Of a stretch of 64,000 nt of DNA, positions 25,081 through 33,109 are shown piece by piece. Positions within the stretch are counted from its first letter, which is position 1, and each line of letters begins with the position of its first letter. Made by a program: the position numbers and the translations under genes. The notes under the pieces were generated by a model. The model did not search any database. It was not told the origin of the DNA and saw only the letters and a program-made list of their open reading frames with translations. This stretch comes from Pseudoalteromonas xiamenensis (GTDB taxonomy: Bacteria > Pseudomonadota > Gammaproteobacteria > Enterobacterales > Alteromonadaceae). The stretch lies in NCBI RefSeq assembly GCF_042431545.1, contig NZ_JBHLYX010000029.1; one strand, written 5' to 3'.

Positions 25081-26385
25081 TCAGCCTTTCGCTACTGGCA
25101 AATACACTTCGGCACTTAAGCCACCACCTTTGCGGTTACGCAGTGTCACTCGACCACCATGGGTAGACACTATCCGTTTAATGATTGCAAGGCCCAGACC
25201 ACTGCCTTCACTCCCACGCGCCAAATCGCCGCGGGTAAAGGGTTCAAAGACTTTTTCTAGTTCTGACTCAGGGATACCAGGTCCCCGGTCTTTCACTGTA
25301 ACAAGTACTTGCTTCTTATCCGCTAAATATTGCGTTTCAACATCAATCACATCATCAGAATAACGGATCGCGTTTTCAATCATGTTGGTGACCACTCGCT
25401 TCAACGCCACACAATTCATCAGCACGTCTGGCAAATTTTCTTGGACTGTTAGACGTATCTCGCGTTGATGTTGCTGCTCTGCATGCACAACTTCTTGTAC
25501 AACGTGATTGATGTCATCCAGCTCTAACTCCGCGGTGTTGTGGTGTCGCAGATATTCAATAAACTGATCGATGATGGCGTTCATGTCCTCGATGTCATCA
25601 ATAATGCCTTGACGTAAATAATCGTCTTCGTCATTCATCATTTCCGTAGCGAGGCGTATCCGAGTGAGTGGAGTGCGCAAATCATGCGACACCCCCGCCA
25701 TCATGAGGCGACGGTCATTTTCAAGATCAGCTATCCCCTTCGACATTTGATTGAACGCTTTCGTCACTTCAATCACTTCGGTCGAGCCTTCTTCTTTCAG
25801 TCGTGTACTGAAATCCCCGACACCAACACGACCTGCTGCGATTTGGAGTGACTTTAACGGCTTATTCAAATGTCTTGCGAATAACCAGCCACCTAACACA
25901 CTCAAAAAGCCAATCGTGGACAAGTAAAATACCAAAAACTGAATATTGGTTTCTGTAAATCCAGATAATGGTACACGCACCCAATATCCAGGGGCTTGCG
26001 GTGCTTCCACCCAATACACCAATGGATTACCTTGGCTAATCATTACGCGCGCAGAGCCATTGAGCTGTTCAGACATGCTGCGCGATAACATTGTGTATTC
26101 TTTGGCTTGCCCAAGTCCATTCGCATACGCTTCTCGTTGCGTCATGACTTCGATACCCGTGATCTCAAAAAACTTCTTCGACATTGCACTGGTCATTTCA
26201 ACCCCTTCTTCTTGATCGATGAAGACGGTTTTGACCTGCTTGGCAAGCATCAGGTTTACTTGTTCAAACGTGGGCTTTACCACGTACAACGTAACGGTGA
26301 TGTAGGAAACGATCTGATTGATTAGCAGCAGTGCGCCCACAAAAAAAACTGTTTGTCCGAACGCACTTCTTGGCAAAATACTCAT
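25081..26385 (-). CDS. envZ: Osmosensor histidine kinase EnvZ
   Basis: 434 residues. Membrane helices at about 10-35 and 148-170 enclose a periplasmic domain; a HAMP linker (about 172-222) leads to the dimerisation domain with the phosphorylated H234 in GVSHDLRTPLTR, and a HATPase domain with N box NMIENAIRYS, G1 DRGPGIP, F box FEPFTRG and G2 GSGLGLAI. EnvZ phosphorylates and dephosphorylates OmpR. It follows ompR by 7 bases. Confidence 0.94.
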   Translation of the reverse strand: MSILPRSAFGQTVFFVGALLLINQIVSYITVTLYVVKPTFEQVNLMLAKQVKTVFIDQEEGVEMTSAMSKKFFEITGIEVMTQREAYANGLGQAKEYTMLSRSMSEQLNGSARVMISQGNPLVYWVEAPQAPGYWVRVPLSGFTETNIQFLVFYLSTIGFLSVLGGWLFARHLNKPLKSLQIAAGRVGVGDFSTRLKEEGSTEVIEVTKAFNQMSKGIADLENDRRLMMAGVSHDLRTPLTRIRLATEMMNDEDDYLRQGIIDDIEDMNAIIDQFIEYLRHHNTAELELDDINHVVQEVVHAEQQHQREIRLTVQENLPDVLMNCVALKRVVTNMIENAIRYSDDVIDVETQYLADKKQVLVTVKDRGPGIPESELEKVFEPFTRGDLARGSEGSGLGLAIIKRIVSTHGGRVTLRNRKGGGLSAEVYLPVAKG

Positions 26386-26392
26386 GTATTAT

Positions 26393-27112
26393 TTATTTAC
26401 CACCGTCTGGTACAAATACATAACCCAATCCCCACACGGTTTGAATATAGCGAGGGTTTGCAGGGTCTTCTTCAATCATGCGACGTAAACGCGATACTTG
26501 CACATCGATGCTTCGCTCAAGCGCACTGTAATCCCGACCACGTGCTAAATTCATCAGTTTGTCACGACTTAGAGGTTCTCTCGGATGGGACACTAAAGCT
26601 TTAAGCACGGCAAATTCACCACTGGTCAGTGATAGGCTTTCATCTCCGCGCTGCATTTCACGCGTCGCTAGGTTTAGTGCAAATTGTCCGAACGCAACAA
26701 TGTTCTCTTCCGCTGATGGTGCACCAGGCACTTCCTTCGTACGTCGACGTAACACGGCTTTAATACGCGCAAGTAATTCTCTTGGGTTAAAAGGTTTTGG
26801 CAGATAGTCGTCCGCACCCAGTTCTAGACCAATAATACGGTCAACTTCGTCACCTTTTGCAGTTAACATCACGATAGGAATTTCATTTTCCTTTTGACGT
26901 AAACGACGACAAATAGACAAACCATCTTCTCCTGGTAGCATCAAATCCAGCACCATCATGTGAAAGTTTTCACGCTCCAATAATCGGTCCATTTGTTCTG
27001 AATTGGCTGCCGTCCTTACGATAAAACCTTGTTCTACCAAGTAACGCTCAAGCAAACTACGAAGGCGCATATCATCGTCGACGACGAGAATTTTTGTTGT
27101 TTCCATTCCCAT
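26393..27112 (-). CDS. ompR: DNA-binding response regulator OmpR
   Basis: 239 residues. Receiver domain (about 6-120) with acidic pocket VDDD, phosphorylation site D56 in VLDLMLPGEDG and lysine in LPKPFNPREL; C-terminal winged helix of the OmpR/PhoB class (about 140-235) with the SRDKLMNLARGRDYSALERSIDVQ-type recognition region. Controls porin genes in response to osmolarity. First gene of ompR-envZ, divergent from greB as in many gammaproteobacteria. Confidence 0.96.
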   Translation of the reverse strand: MGMETTKILVVDDDMRLRSLLERYLVEQGFIVRTAANSEQMDRLLERENFHMMVLDLMLPGEDGLSICRRLRQKENEIPIVMLTAKGDEVDRIIGLELGADDYLPKPFNPRELLARIKAVLRRRTKEVPGAPSAEENIVAFGQFALNLATREMQRGDESLSLTSGEFAVLKALVSHPREPLSRDKLMNLARGRDYSALERSIDVQVSRLRRMIEEDPANPRYIQTVWGLGYVFVPDGGK

Positions 27113-27282
27113 AATTTCATTCTTCTTATTGGCAAGCCTAGAACCTTAAATATAATGGAAATAGACAGACTTAGACATGGGAATTTGATACTACTTTGTT
27201 ACATAAGTTTACAGCACACCAAACTCGACAAAACAGTGCGCTTTGATTAAGGTTGCGGTGAAAATTAGATAGAGAGTCCAGC

Positions 27283-27756
27283 GTGAAAACCAATTTGATA
27301 ACCCCTGAAGGCTATCGCCAATTACAGCAAGAACATGATCAGTTGTGGTTTGAAAAACGCCCTGAAGTCACCAAAATTGTTACTTGGGCGGCAAGCCTTG
27401 GCGACCGCTCCGAAAATGCTGATTACACCTTCAATAAACGCCTTTTGCGACAAATTGACCGTCGTGTCCGCTATTTAAGAAAACGCCTACCTGAGTTGAA
27501 AATTGTTTATCCACACCCAGATCAGGAAGGCAAAGTATTTTTCGGCGCATTGGTCGAAATTGAAAATGACGATGGTGACATACTGACTTTTCAGATAGTC
27601 GGTCCAGATGAGATTTATGACCAAAAAGAGGTGGTTTCTATCGATGCGCCTATGGCTCGAGCGTTACTTGGTAAAGCCGTCGATGATGACGTCATAGTAC
27701 GCACACCAGAAGGCAAAAAGACGTGGTACATCAACTCAATCTCATACAGAACCTAG
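27283..27756 (+). CDS. greB: Transcription elongation factor GreB
   Basis: 157 residues from a GTG start. N-terminal coiled-coil hairpin (about 1-75) with the catalytic acidic tip in the LGDRSENADYTFNKRLLRQID segment, then the C-terminal FKBP-like domain. The long form and RRVRYLRKRL basic patch favour GreB over GreA. It enters the RNA polymerase secondary channel and stimulates cleavage of backtracked RNA. tex follows after 80 bases. Confidence 0.95.
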   Translation: MKTNLITPEGYRQLQQEHDQLWFEKRPEVTKIVTWAASLGDRSENADYTFNKRLLRQIDRRVRYLRKRLPELKIVYPHPDQEGKVFFGALVEIENDDGDILTFQIVGPDEIYDQKEVVSIDAPMARALLGKAVDDDVIVRTPEGKKTWYINSISYRT

Positions 27757-27836
27757 TCGCCGCCCAGCATGGGTGATAAAATCGACGACATGCGCACAGT
27801 CCAGACTGTGCTACTGAATTTTTATAAGGATTTTGC

Positions 27837-30140
27837 ATGAGCAACATCTCACTTCGTTTGGCACAAGAACTCAATGCCAAAGAACAACAAGTTATCGCGG
27901 CTGTTGGACTTCTTGATGAAGGCGCAACGGTGCCTTTTATCGCTCGTTACCGTAAAGAAGCCACAGGGGGTTTAGACGACACCCAATTACGTCTCTTAGA
28001 ACAACGCCTATCTTACTTGCGAGAGCTTGAAGAACGCCGTACTTTCATCCTTGCTACTATCAAAGAGCAAGGAAAATTATCAGATGCGCTCGAACGTGAT
28101 ATCCACGGTGCTCAAAGCAAAACGGAGCTTGAAGATCTTTATCTTCCATACAAGCCTAAGCGCCGTACCAAAGGCCAAATCGCGATTGAAGCGGGTCTTG
28201 AGCCACTTGCCGATTTGCTGTTCAACGACGCAGATAAAGAGCCAGAAGCTGAAGCCAATGCCTTTGTCGATGCATCTAAAGGGATCGAAGACATAAAAGC
28301 GGCATTAGAAGGCGCGAAATTTATCCTAATGGAACGTTTCGCGGAAGACGCTAAGCTTTTAGCTACGTTTAGACATTACATTCAAAAAAATGGCCAAATC
28401 GAGAGTAACGTTATCGCGGGCCAAGAAAAGAATGGAGTGAAGTTTCAAGACTATTTCGAACACAGCGAGCCTCTCGCGAAAGTCCCTTCCCATCGTGCTC
28501 TGGCGATGCTTCGCGGTCGTAATGAAGGGTTCTTGCAACTGAACATTAACCCTGAACCATCTTCAGAAGATGCTGCTGCTTATTGTGCTCAAATGATTGC
28601 CGACCACTACCGTTTGGCTATTTCAGGCAAAGCGGCAAGTGCATGGTTGTTGACGGTTGTGCAATGGGCATGGAAAGTAAAATTGGCTTTGCACTTAGAA
28701 AATGAATTTCTTGGTAACATGCGCGAGCGTGCTGAAACAGATGCAATTGATGTATTTGCCAAAAATTTAAAAGACCTTTTAATGGCTGCGCCCGCGGGAG
28801 CTAAGGTGACGATGGGGATCGATCCTGGTTTGCGTACCGGATGTAAAATCGCCGTGGTTGACGCGACAGGTAAACTTCTAACAACAAACACCATTTTCCC
28901 GCATGCCCCACAAAACTTGTGGGATAAATCGCTGCGCACACTTGAGCAGCTATGCCGTCAATATAAAGTTGAACTCATTGCAATCGGCAATGGAACAGCG
29001 TCTAGAGAAACCGATAAGCTTGCCGCAGAACTCGTCAAAGCCGTTACGGACCTGAAAATGAACAAGATCATGGTCAGTGAAGCGGGTGCATCGGTTTACT
29101 CTGCATCCGAATTCGCAGCAAACGAATTCCCCGACCTAGATGTGTCGCTTCGAGGAGCGGTTTCTATTGCTCGCCGTCTCCAAGATCCGCTTGCAGAACT
29201 GGTAAAAATTGAGCCTAAATCCATCGGGGTTGGCCAATATCAACATGACGTATCACAAAGTCAGCTAGGCCAAACATTGACGACGGTTGTTGAGGATTGT
29301 GTAAACTCTGTGGGCGTTGACGTCAATACGGCATCTGTGCCTCTACTCACACGTGTTTCGGGCTTAAACAAAACACTCGCAACCAACATAGTTCGCTATC
29401 GTGATGAAAATGGCCGCTTTGCAAGCCGCACCGAATTGAAAAAAGTAGAGCGTTTAGGACCAAAAGCTTTCGAACAAGCCGCTGGCTTCTTACGCATTAT
29501 TGACGGTAAAGATCCTCTCGATGCATCCGCTGTTCACCCAGAAGCCTACCCAGTTGTGAAGCGTATTTGCGAGACAAAGCAACTGCAAGTAACCGCATTG
29601 ATAGGCAATAAAGACATTTTAAACAAGTTGGTTGCGAATGACTTCACTGATGAAAAGTTCGGTTTACCAACGGTAACCGACATCATCAGTGAGCTCGATA
29701 AGCCAGGCCGCGACCCACGCCCTGAGTTCAAAACGGCTGAGTTCAAAGCTGGCGTTGAAACTATCTCTGATTTAAAAGTGGGAATGGTACTTGAAGGTGT
29801 CGTGTCTAACGTTGCGAACTTTGGTGCCTTTGTTGACGTCGGCGTTCATCAAGATGGCCTCGTCCACATTTCAGCATTAACCAACAAGTTTATCAGCGAC
29901 CCTCGTGAAGTGGTCAAAGCGGGTGATATTGTCAAAGTAAAAGTACTCGAAGTCGACGTTGCTCGTAAACGCATCAGCTTCACTATGCGCTTAGAAGATG
30001 AAGTACAAAACGTACCAGCAAGCAAACCTACGGTTGAAAAGAAAGCAGCTCCTCGTGCGGCAAACAAGCCAAAACCTGTATCGGCAAATGCCGCAATGGG
30101 TAACGCGTTTGCAGAAGCCTTCGCAAAATTAAAAAAGTGA
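27837..30140 (+). CDS. tex: Tex-family transcription accessory / RNA-binding protein
   Basis: 767 residues, the family length. N-terminal helical Tex_N domain, YqgF/RNase H-like domain starting near GIDPGLRTGCKIAVVD, helix-hairpin-helix motifs around TASVPLLTRVSGLNKTLA, and an S1 RNA-binding domain at about 640-725 (VGMVLEGVVSNVANFGAFVDVGV). The tail is lysine and alanine rich. Tex is a nucleic-acid-binding protein related to eukaryotic Spt6. The greB-tex order is conserved in related genomes. Confidence 0.96.
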   Translation: MSNISLRLAQELNAKEQQVIAAVGLLDEGATVPFIARYRKEATGGLDDTQLRLLEQRLSYLRELEERRTFILATIKEQGKLSDALERDIHGAQSKTELEDLYLPYKPKRRTKGQIAIEAGLEPLADLLFNDADKEPEAEANAFVDASKGIEDIKAALEGAKFILMERFAEDAKLLATFRHYIQKNGQIESNVIAGQEKNGVKFQDYFEHSEPLAKVPSHRALAMLRGRNEGFLQLNINPEPSSEDAAAYCAQMIADHYRLAISGKAASAWLLTVVQWAWKVKLALHLENEFLGNMRERAETDAIDVFAKNLKDLLMAAPAGAKVTMGIDPGLRTGCKIAVVDATGKLLTTNTIFPHAPQNLWDKSLRTLEQLCRQYKVELIAIGNGTASRETDKLAAELVKAVTDLKMNKIMVSEAGASVYSASEFAANEFPDLDVSLRGAVSIARRLQDPLAELVKIEPKSIGVGQYQHDVSQSQLGQTLTTVVEDCVNSVGVDVNTASVPLLTRVSGLNKTLATNIVRYRDENGRFASRTELKKVERLGPKAFEQAAGFLRIIDGKDPLDASAVHPEAYPVVKRICETKQLQVTALIGNKDILNKLVANDFTDEKFGLPTVTDIISELDKPGRDPRPEFKTAEFKAGVETISDLKVGMVLEGVVSNVANFGAFVDVGVHQDGLVHISALTNKFISDPREVVKAGDIVKVKVLEVDVARKRISFTMRLEDEVQNVPASKPTVEKKAAPRAANKPKPVSANAAMGNAFAEAFAKLKK

Positions 30141-30156
30141 TTTAATCGTTGATGAG

Positions 30157-30176
30157 AAGGCCGCGCTTGCGGCCTT
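30157..30176 (+). terminator. Terminator of tex
   Basis: Stem AAGGCCGC / GCGGCCTT with GCTT loop and a following T run, 16 bases after the tex stop codon. Confidence 0.92.
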
Positions 30177-30296
30177 TTTTATTGCTGTTTGCAGCCGGAT
30201 AAAGTCACTTTGCTCTGAGTGCATTAGATGAGCAATTCAATTGATGGGAAAGAGTTAAGTCAAACGATGGACCGGTAAGTTAACCAGTGCAAAAAG

Positions 30297-31199
30297 CTAA
30301 ATGTAGGCGTTGAATCCAGATGCACTTTTTGGCTCATGCACATGTTGATAGAAGTCAGCAATTCGCATTGCTCTTGACTCTACATCCGGATTTCTATCTT
30401 TTTTCAGACTGCGATTTTCATACGATGGAACAGGGTTCTCTTTCGCTTCAAGCACATCGCTTTGTGCTGTGTTTAAGGAGGCATCTTCGTCTTCTCCAGC
30501 AAGACGTCGGCGCTCAAAACTGTTTACACGTGTTTTATCGTCCTCTTCATCACCATTCAAAGCTTGTTTAGAGAGCTCGGCTTGCGCAGCGGCGATTTTT
30601 CTCGATGCATCAGCCGCGATTGCGCGATCAGCCCCAGACGGCTCTGCAGGTGCCAATGCAGCCGCACGAACGGTTTGCATTTTATCGATGGTGCCTTGCG
30701 GATCGCCGGGGACTTCCGCCACGTCAATCATGACTTCACCACCTACCGCATAATTAGTACCATCAGGCCCTTTTTGAAACTCGTAGCTCGGGCTGCCTGC
30801 GTGTTGACCGCCGACTCGAGCATGCGCCTCTTCGTGCAATCGCACTTCCGTGTCACGATCTTTAAGCTCTTCTATTTGCTTGAGTTCTGCTTCCGCTTTT
30901 TGCTCTTCACGACCATTAGAATGTTCCCCTTCCTCATGACCATGCTCATCTTTCGCATTACGGCCCTGAACAGCTTGTTTATCCTCAAGCTGTCCTTTTT
31001 TGTCGTAGAGTCCTTTCTCGTCTGAAGGTGCTTGTTTCGCTTTGTCAGTATCTTGGTAGGCTTTGTTTTCGGTGAAAGAGGCAGCCGCTTGAGCGGGTTG
31101 TGGAATCACTTCCCGCAATTGATTGTCACGCCTAGCTGTTTCAGTGTAGACGTTACCTGTATGGAAATTTAGCGCCGGCTGCGGCGTAACGATGTTCAT
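30297..31199 (-). CDS. Putative metalloprotease, CJM1_0395/SprA-related family
   Basis: 300 residues. A disordered, charged N-terminal half (His/Glu-rich around 83-100) precedes a zincin-like motif HEEAH (residues 122-126), followed by the conserved region ending in MIDVAEVPGDPQGTIDKM and the RAAALAPAEPSGADRAIA segment. This pattern is that of the SprA-related / CJM1_0395 putative metalloprotease family, whose substrate is unknown. No signal peptide is visible. It starts one base after the small gene at 31201-31509 and so forms a two-gene unit with it. Confidence 0.75.
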   Translation of the reverse strand: MNIVTPQPALNFHTGNVYTETARRDNQLREVIPQPAQAAASFTENKAYQDTDKAKQAPSDEKGLYDKKGQLEDKQAVQGRNAKDEHGHEEGEHSNGREEQKAEAELKQIEELKDRDTEVRLHEEAHARVGGQHAGSPSYEFQKGPDGTNYAVGGEVMIDVAEVPGDPQGTIDKMQTVRAAALAPAEPSGADRAIAADASRKIAAAQAELSKQALNGDEEDDKTRVNSFERRRLAGEDEDASLNTAQSDVLEAKENPVPSYENRSLKKDRNPDVESRAMRIADFYQHVHEPKSASGFNAYI

Positions 31200-31200
31200 T

Positions 31201-31509
31201 TTACACTTTAATGTCGACCAACGTTCCTAACACCTCATCGGCTGTACGTATGGATTGCGTGTTCGCTTTGGCGTTAAATTCTTCCACTTTCAGCTGCACC
31301 AACGACTCGTCGAGACGAGGTGGTTGCGATACAGGTGGCGTTACCGCTTCCTCTGGACGAGCGGCTTGAAGTTGACGCTGCTGCGCGATTTGGTCATCGT
31401 CCTGTTGTTGTAACGTGGCACGATTAATATCTGCGCTCGCGCGCTCAATCTGCTGCGAAGCTCGATTGAAGCCTTCAACCCCATTACTAAAAGCATCACC
31501 AATTGGCAT
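31201..31509 (-). CDS. Small protein with flagellar rod/hook C-terminal-like motif
   Basis: 102 residues. Glutamine-rich middle part; the last 30 residues, VEEFNAKANTQSIRTADEVLGTLV, resemble the C-terminal helix of flagellar rod and hook proteins (Flg_bbr_C), in which this helix forms the axial coiled coil. There is no N-terminal rod motif, so it is not a rod protein itself. A GGAGG-type ribosome site (AGGAGGTGAG) precedes the ATG. Pairing with the metalloprotease gene suggests a joint role, perhaps as substrate or partner; this is inference. Confidence 0.6.
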   Translation of the reverse strand: MPIGDAFSNGVEGFNRASQQIERASADINRATLQQQDDDQIAQQRQLQAARPEEAVTPPVSQPPRLDESLVQLKVEEFNAKANTQSIRTADEVLGTLVDIKV

Positions 31510-31610
31510 AGCTCACCTCCTCACACTCTTATACTGTCTAATTATTGCGCAAAACGAACCCAAATGAAAGGATGAGTTTCATTTTTTATTCCCATCCTCT
31601 TTCCTTAATT

Positions 31611-32348
31611 TTAAAGCATTGATTTCAATATGCTTACAAAGTCTTCGCGATGAGAAATAAAGGGGGCATGGGACGCTTTTGGCAATATTTCTGCACGAAA
31701 AGCCGGATTGAGCTTGTACAACTCGTCCACAACTTTTACGGGCACAAGCGCATCTAATCGACCAAAAATCCCTAAGATAGGCATCTGTAATGCCGCAAAT
31801 TGCTGACGTAAGTCACATTCTTTAAGGAGGTTTAAGCCACCCGCTAACGCGATAGGTGACGCAGGCGCTTCTTGTGCCAGCCATGTGCGTAAACATTTGA
31901 TGTCGTCTTTTGCGTGCTCACTGCCCATAGCCTGAATCGCTAGAAATCGCTCCACCGTCTTTGCAGGATTTGTCGTCAATGCTTCCATAAACTGTTGGAG
32001 CACGTCAGGTTTAATTCCATTCCATTGAGCAGAACCGAGGAAGAACGGTGACGATCCCACTAAAATAATTTTCGCTACTTTTTGCGGATAACGAGTTGCG
32101 ATGTCAATCGCGAAAAGACCGGCCATGGACCACGCCACCAAAATTGAATTGTCTTCAAGTTGTTGTGCCAATTCGTCCGCAGCCGCCGTTAACGTATAAC
32201 TATCGCGTTCCCAATTCGCACCACCAAAGCCAGGTAAATTGAGCGCTCTGACGTGTAAATCCGGATTAGATTGCAACGCATCGTTCACTAGCTGCCAAAC
32301 AGCTTTATTCATACCCCAACCATGGAGCAAGACGATATTTTTTTGCAT
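31611..32348 (-). CDS. bioH: Pimeloyl-ACP methyl ester carboxylesterase BioH
   Basis: 245 residues, alpha/beta hydrolase. LLHGWGMNKAVW is the oxyanion region, S74 the nucleophile, GRLDALVP carries the acid and SHAPFIS the histidine; GIKPDVLQQF and TVERFLAIQAMG match BioH closely. It frees pimeloyl-ACP from its methyl ester in biotin synthesis. The nucleophile elbow reads A-W-S-M-A instead of the usual G-x-S-x-G (G-W-S-L-G in E. coli BioH). It is divergent from comF, the usual arrangement, and has no other bio gene nearby. Confidence 0.9.
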   Translation of the reverse strand: MQKNIVLLHGWGMNKAVWQLVNDALQSNPDLHVRALNLPGFGGANWERDSYTLTAAADELAQQLEDNSILVAWSMAGLFAIDIATRYPQKVAKIILVGSSPFFLGSAQWNGIKPDVLQQFMEALTTNPAKTVERFLAIQAMGSEHAKDDIKCLRTWLAQEAPASPIALAGGLNLLKECDLRQQFAALQMPILGIFGRLDALVPVKVVDELYKLNPAFRAEILPKASHAPFISHREDFVSILKSML

Positions 32349-32418
32349 TTAGTCCATCCTCTGTAAAACTTGCCACATGATAACGGCTCTATAACTGGAT
32401 TCAAGGAATGTATCCACA

Positions 32419-33096
32419 ATGAATTGGATTTCAACTCTCATACCAAACCGCTGTGTGTTGTGCCAACACACGCTGCCTGACAGCTCCGGTATCTGTGCTT
32501 ACTGTTTACCTACGGTAAAGTTATTTGACGTAGCACAATGGCCAAACTTACTACTTCGGCCAGATATACAGCATCAGACACAGCTTAGCGACTGCGATGG
32601 CTTATTCAGTTGTGCTTGGTATGAAGGAAGTATTGCAACGTGGCTCAGTGCATTTAAATTTCAAAATCAAACCCACTATTTAGCCGCGTTACATACGGTA
32701 CTATCCCAACAATTTAATCGTTGGCAGCTGCTCGATTCTGGAAGCGGGATTGATTCGATGCACACTATCCCACTGCATCCCATTCGTTACTTTTTCCGCG
32801 GTTACAATCAAACTGCGCAGCTTTGGCAACCCATCATCCCAAAAGCAAATATAAGAACGACGTTACATCGCGCGCATTACACAAAACCTCAGACTTCGCT
32901 TGGCAAACAGGCTCGTGCGCTGAACACCAACGCAGCATTTACCGTCAAAGGGGATTTAAGAGGAAAGACCATCGCGATTCTTGATGATGTGATCACCACA
33001 GGCGCAACGATGAATGCTGCTGCTCGAGCTTGTAAAGCAGCAGGCGCTAGAACGGTATGGGCGATGAGCGTTGCGCTCACCCCCATTTCACCATGA
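32419..33096 (+). CDS. comF: ComF/GntX family phosphoribosyltransferase-like protein
   Basis: 225 residues. N-terminal zinc finger of four cysteines (CVLC and CAYC at residues about 12-29), then a type I phosphoribosyltransferase domain with the PRPP loop VAILDDVITTGATMN near residue 190. Family members are linked to DNA uptake (ComFC) or to use of DNA as nutrient (GntX/YhgH in E. coli). Divergent from bioH. Confidence 0.9.
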   Translation: MNWISTLIPNRCVLCQHTLPDSSGICAYCLPTVKLFDVAQWPNLLLRPDIQHQTQLSDCDGLFSCAWYEGSIATWLSAFKFQNQTHYLAALHTVLSQQFNRWQLLDSGSGIDSMHTIPLHPIRYFFRGYNQTAQLWQPIIPKANIRTTLHRAHYTKPQTSLGKQARALNTNAAFTVKGDLRGKTIAILDDVITTGATMNAAARACKAAGARTVWAMSVALTPISP

Positions 33097-33109
33097 TGTG
33101 TTTTTTACA

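Noticed and set aside
31560..31605. Terminator between bioH and the following minus-strand gene
   Set aside because: Only a 5-bp GGATG/CATCC stem with a long loop; too weak to list.
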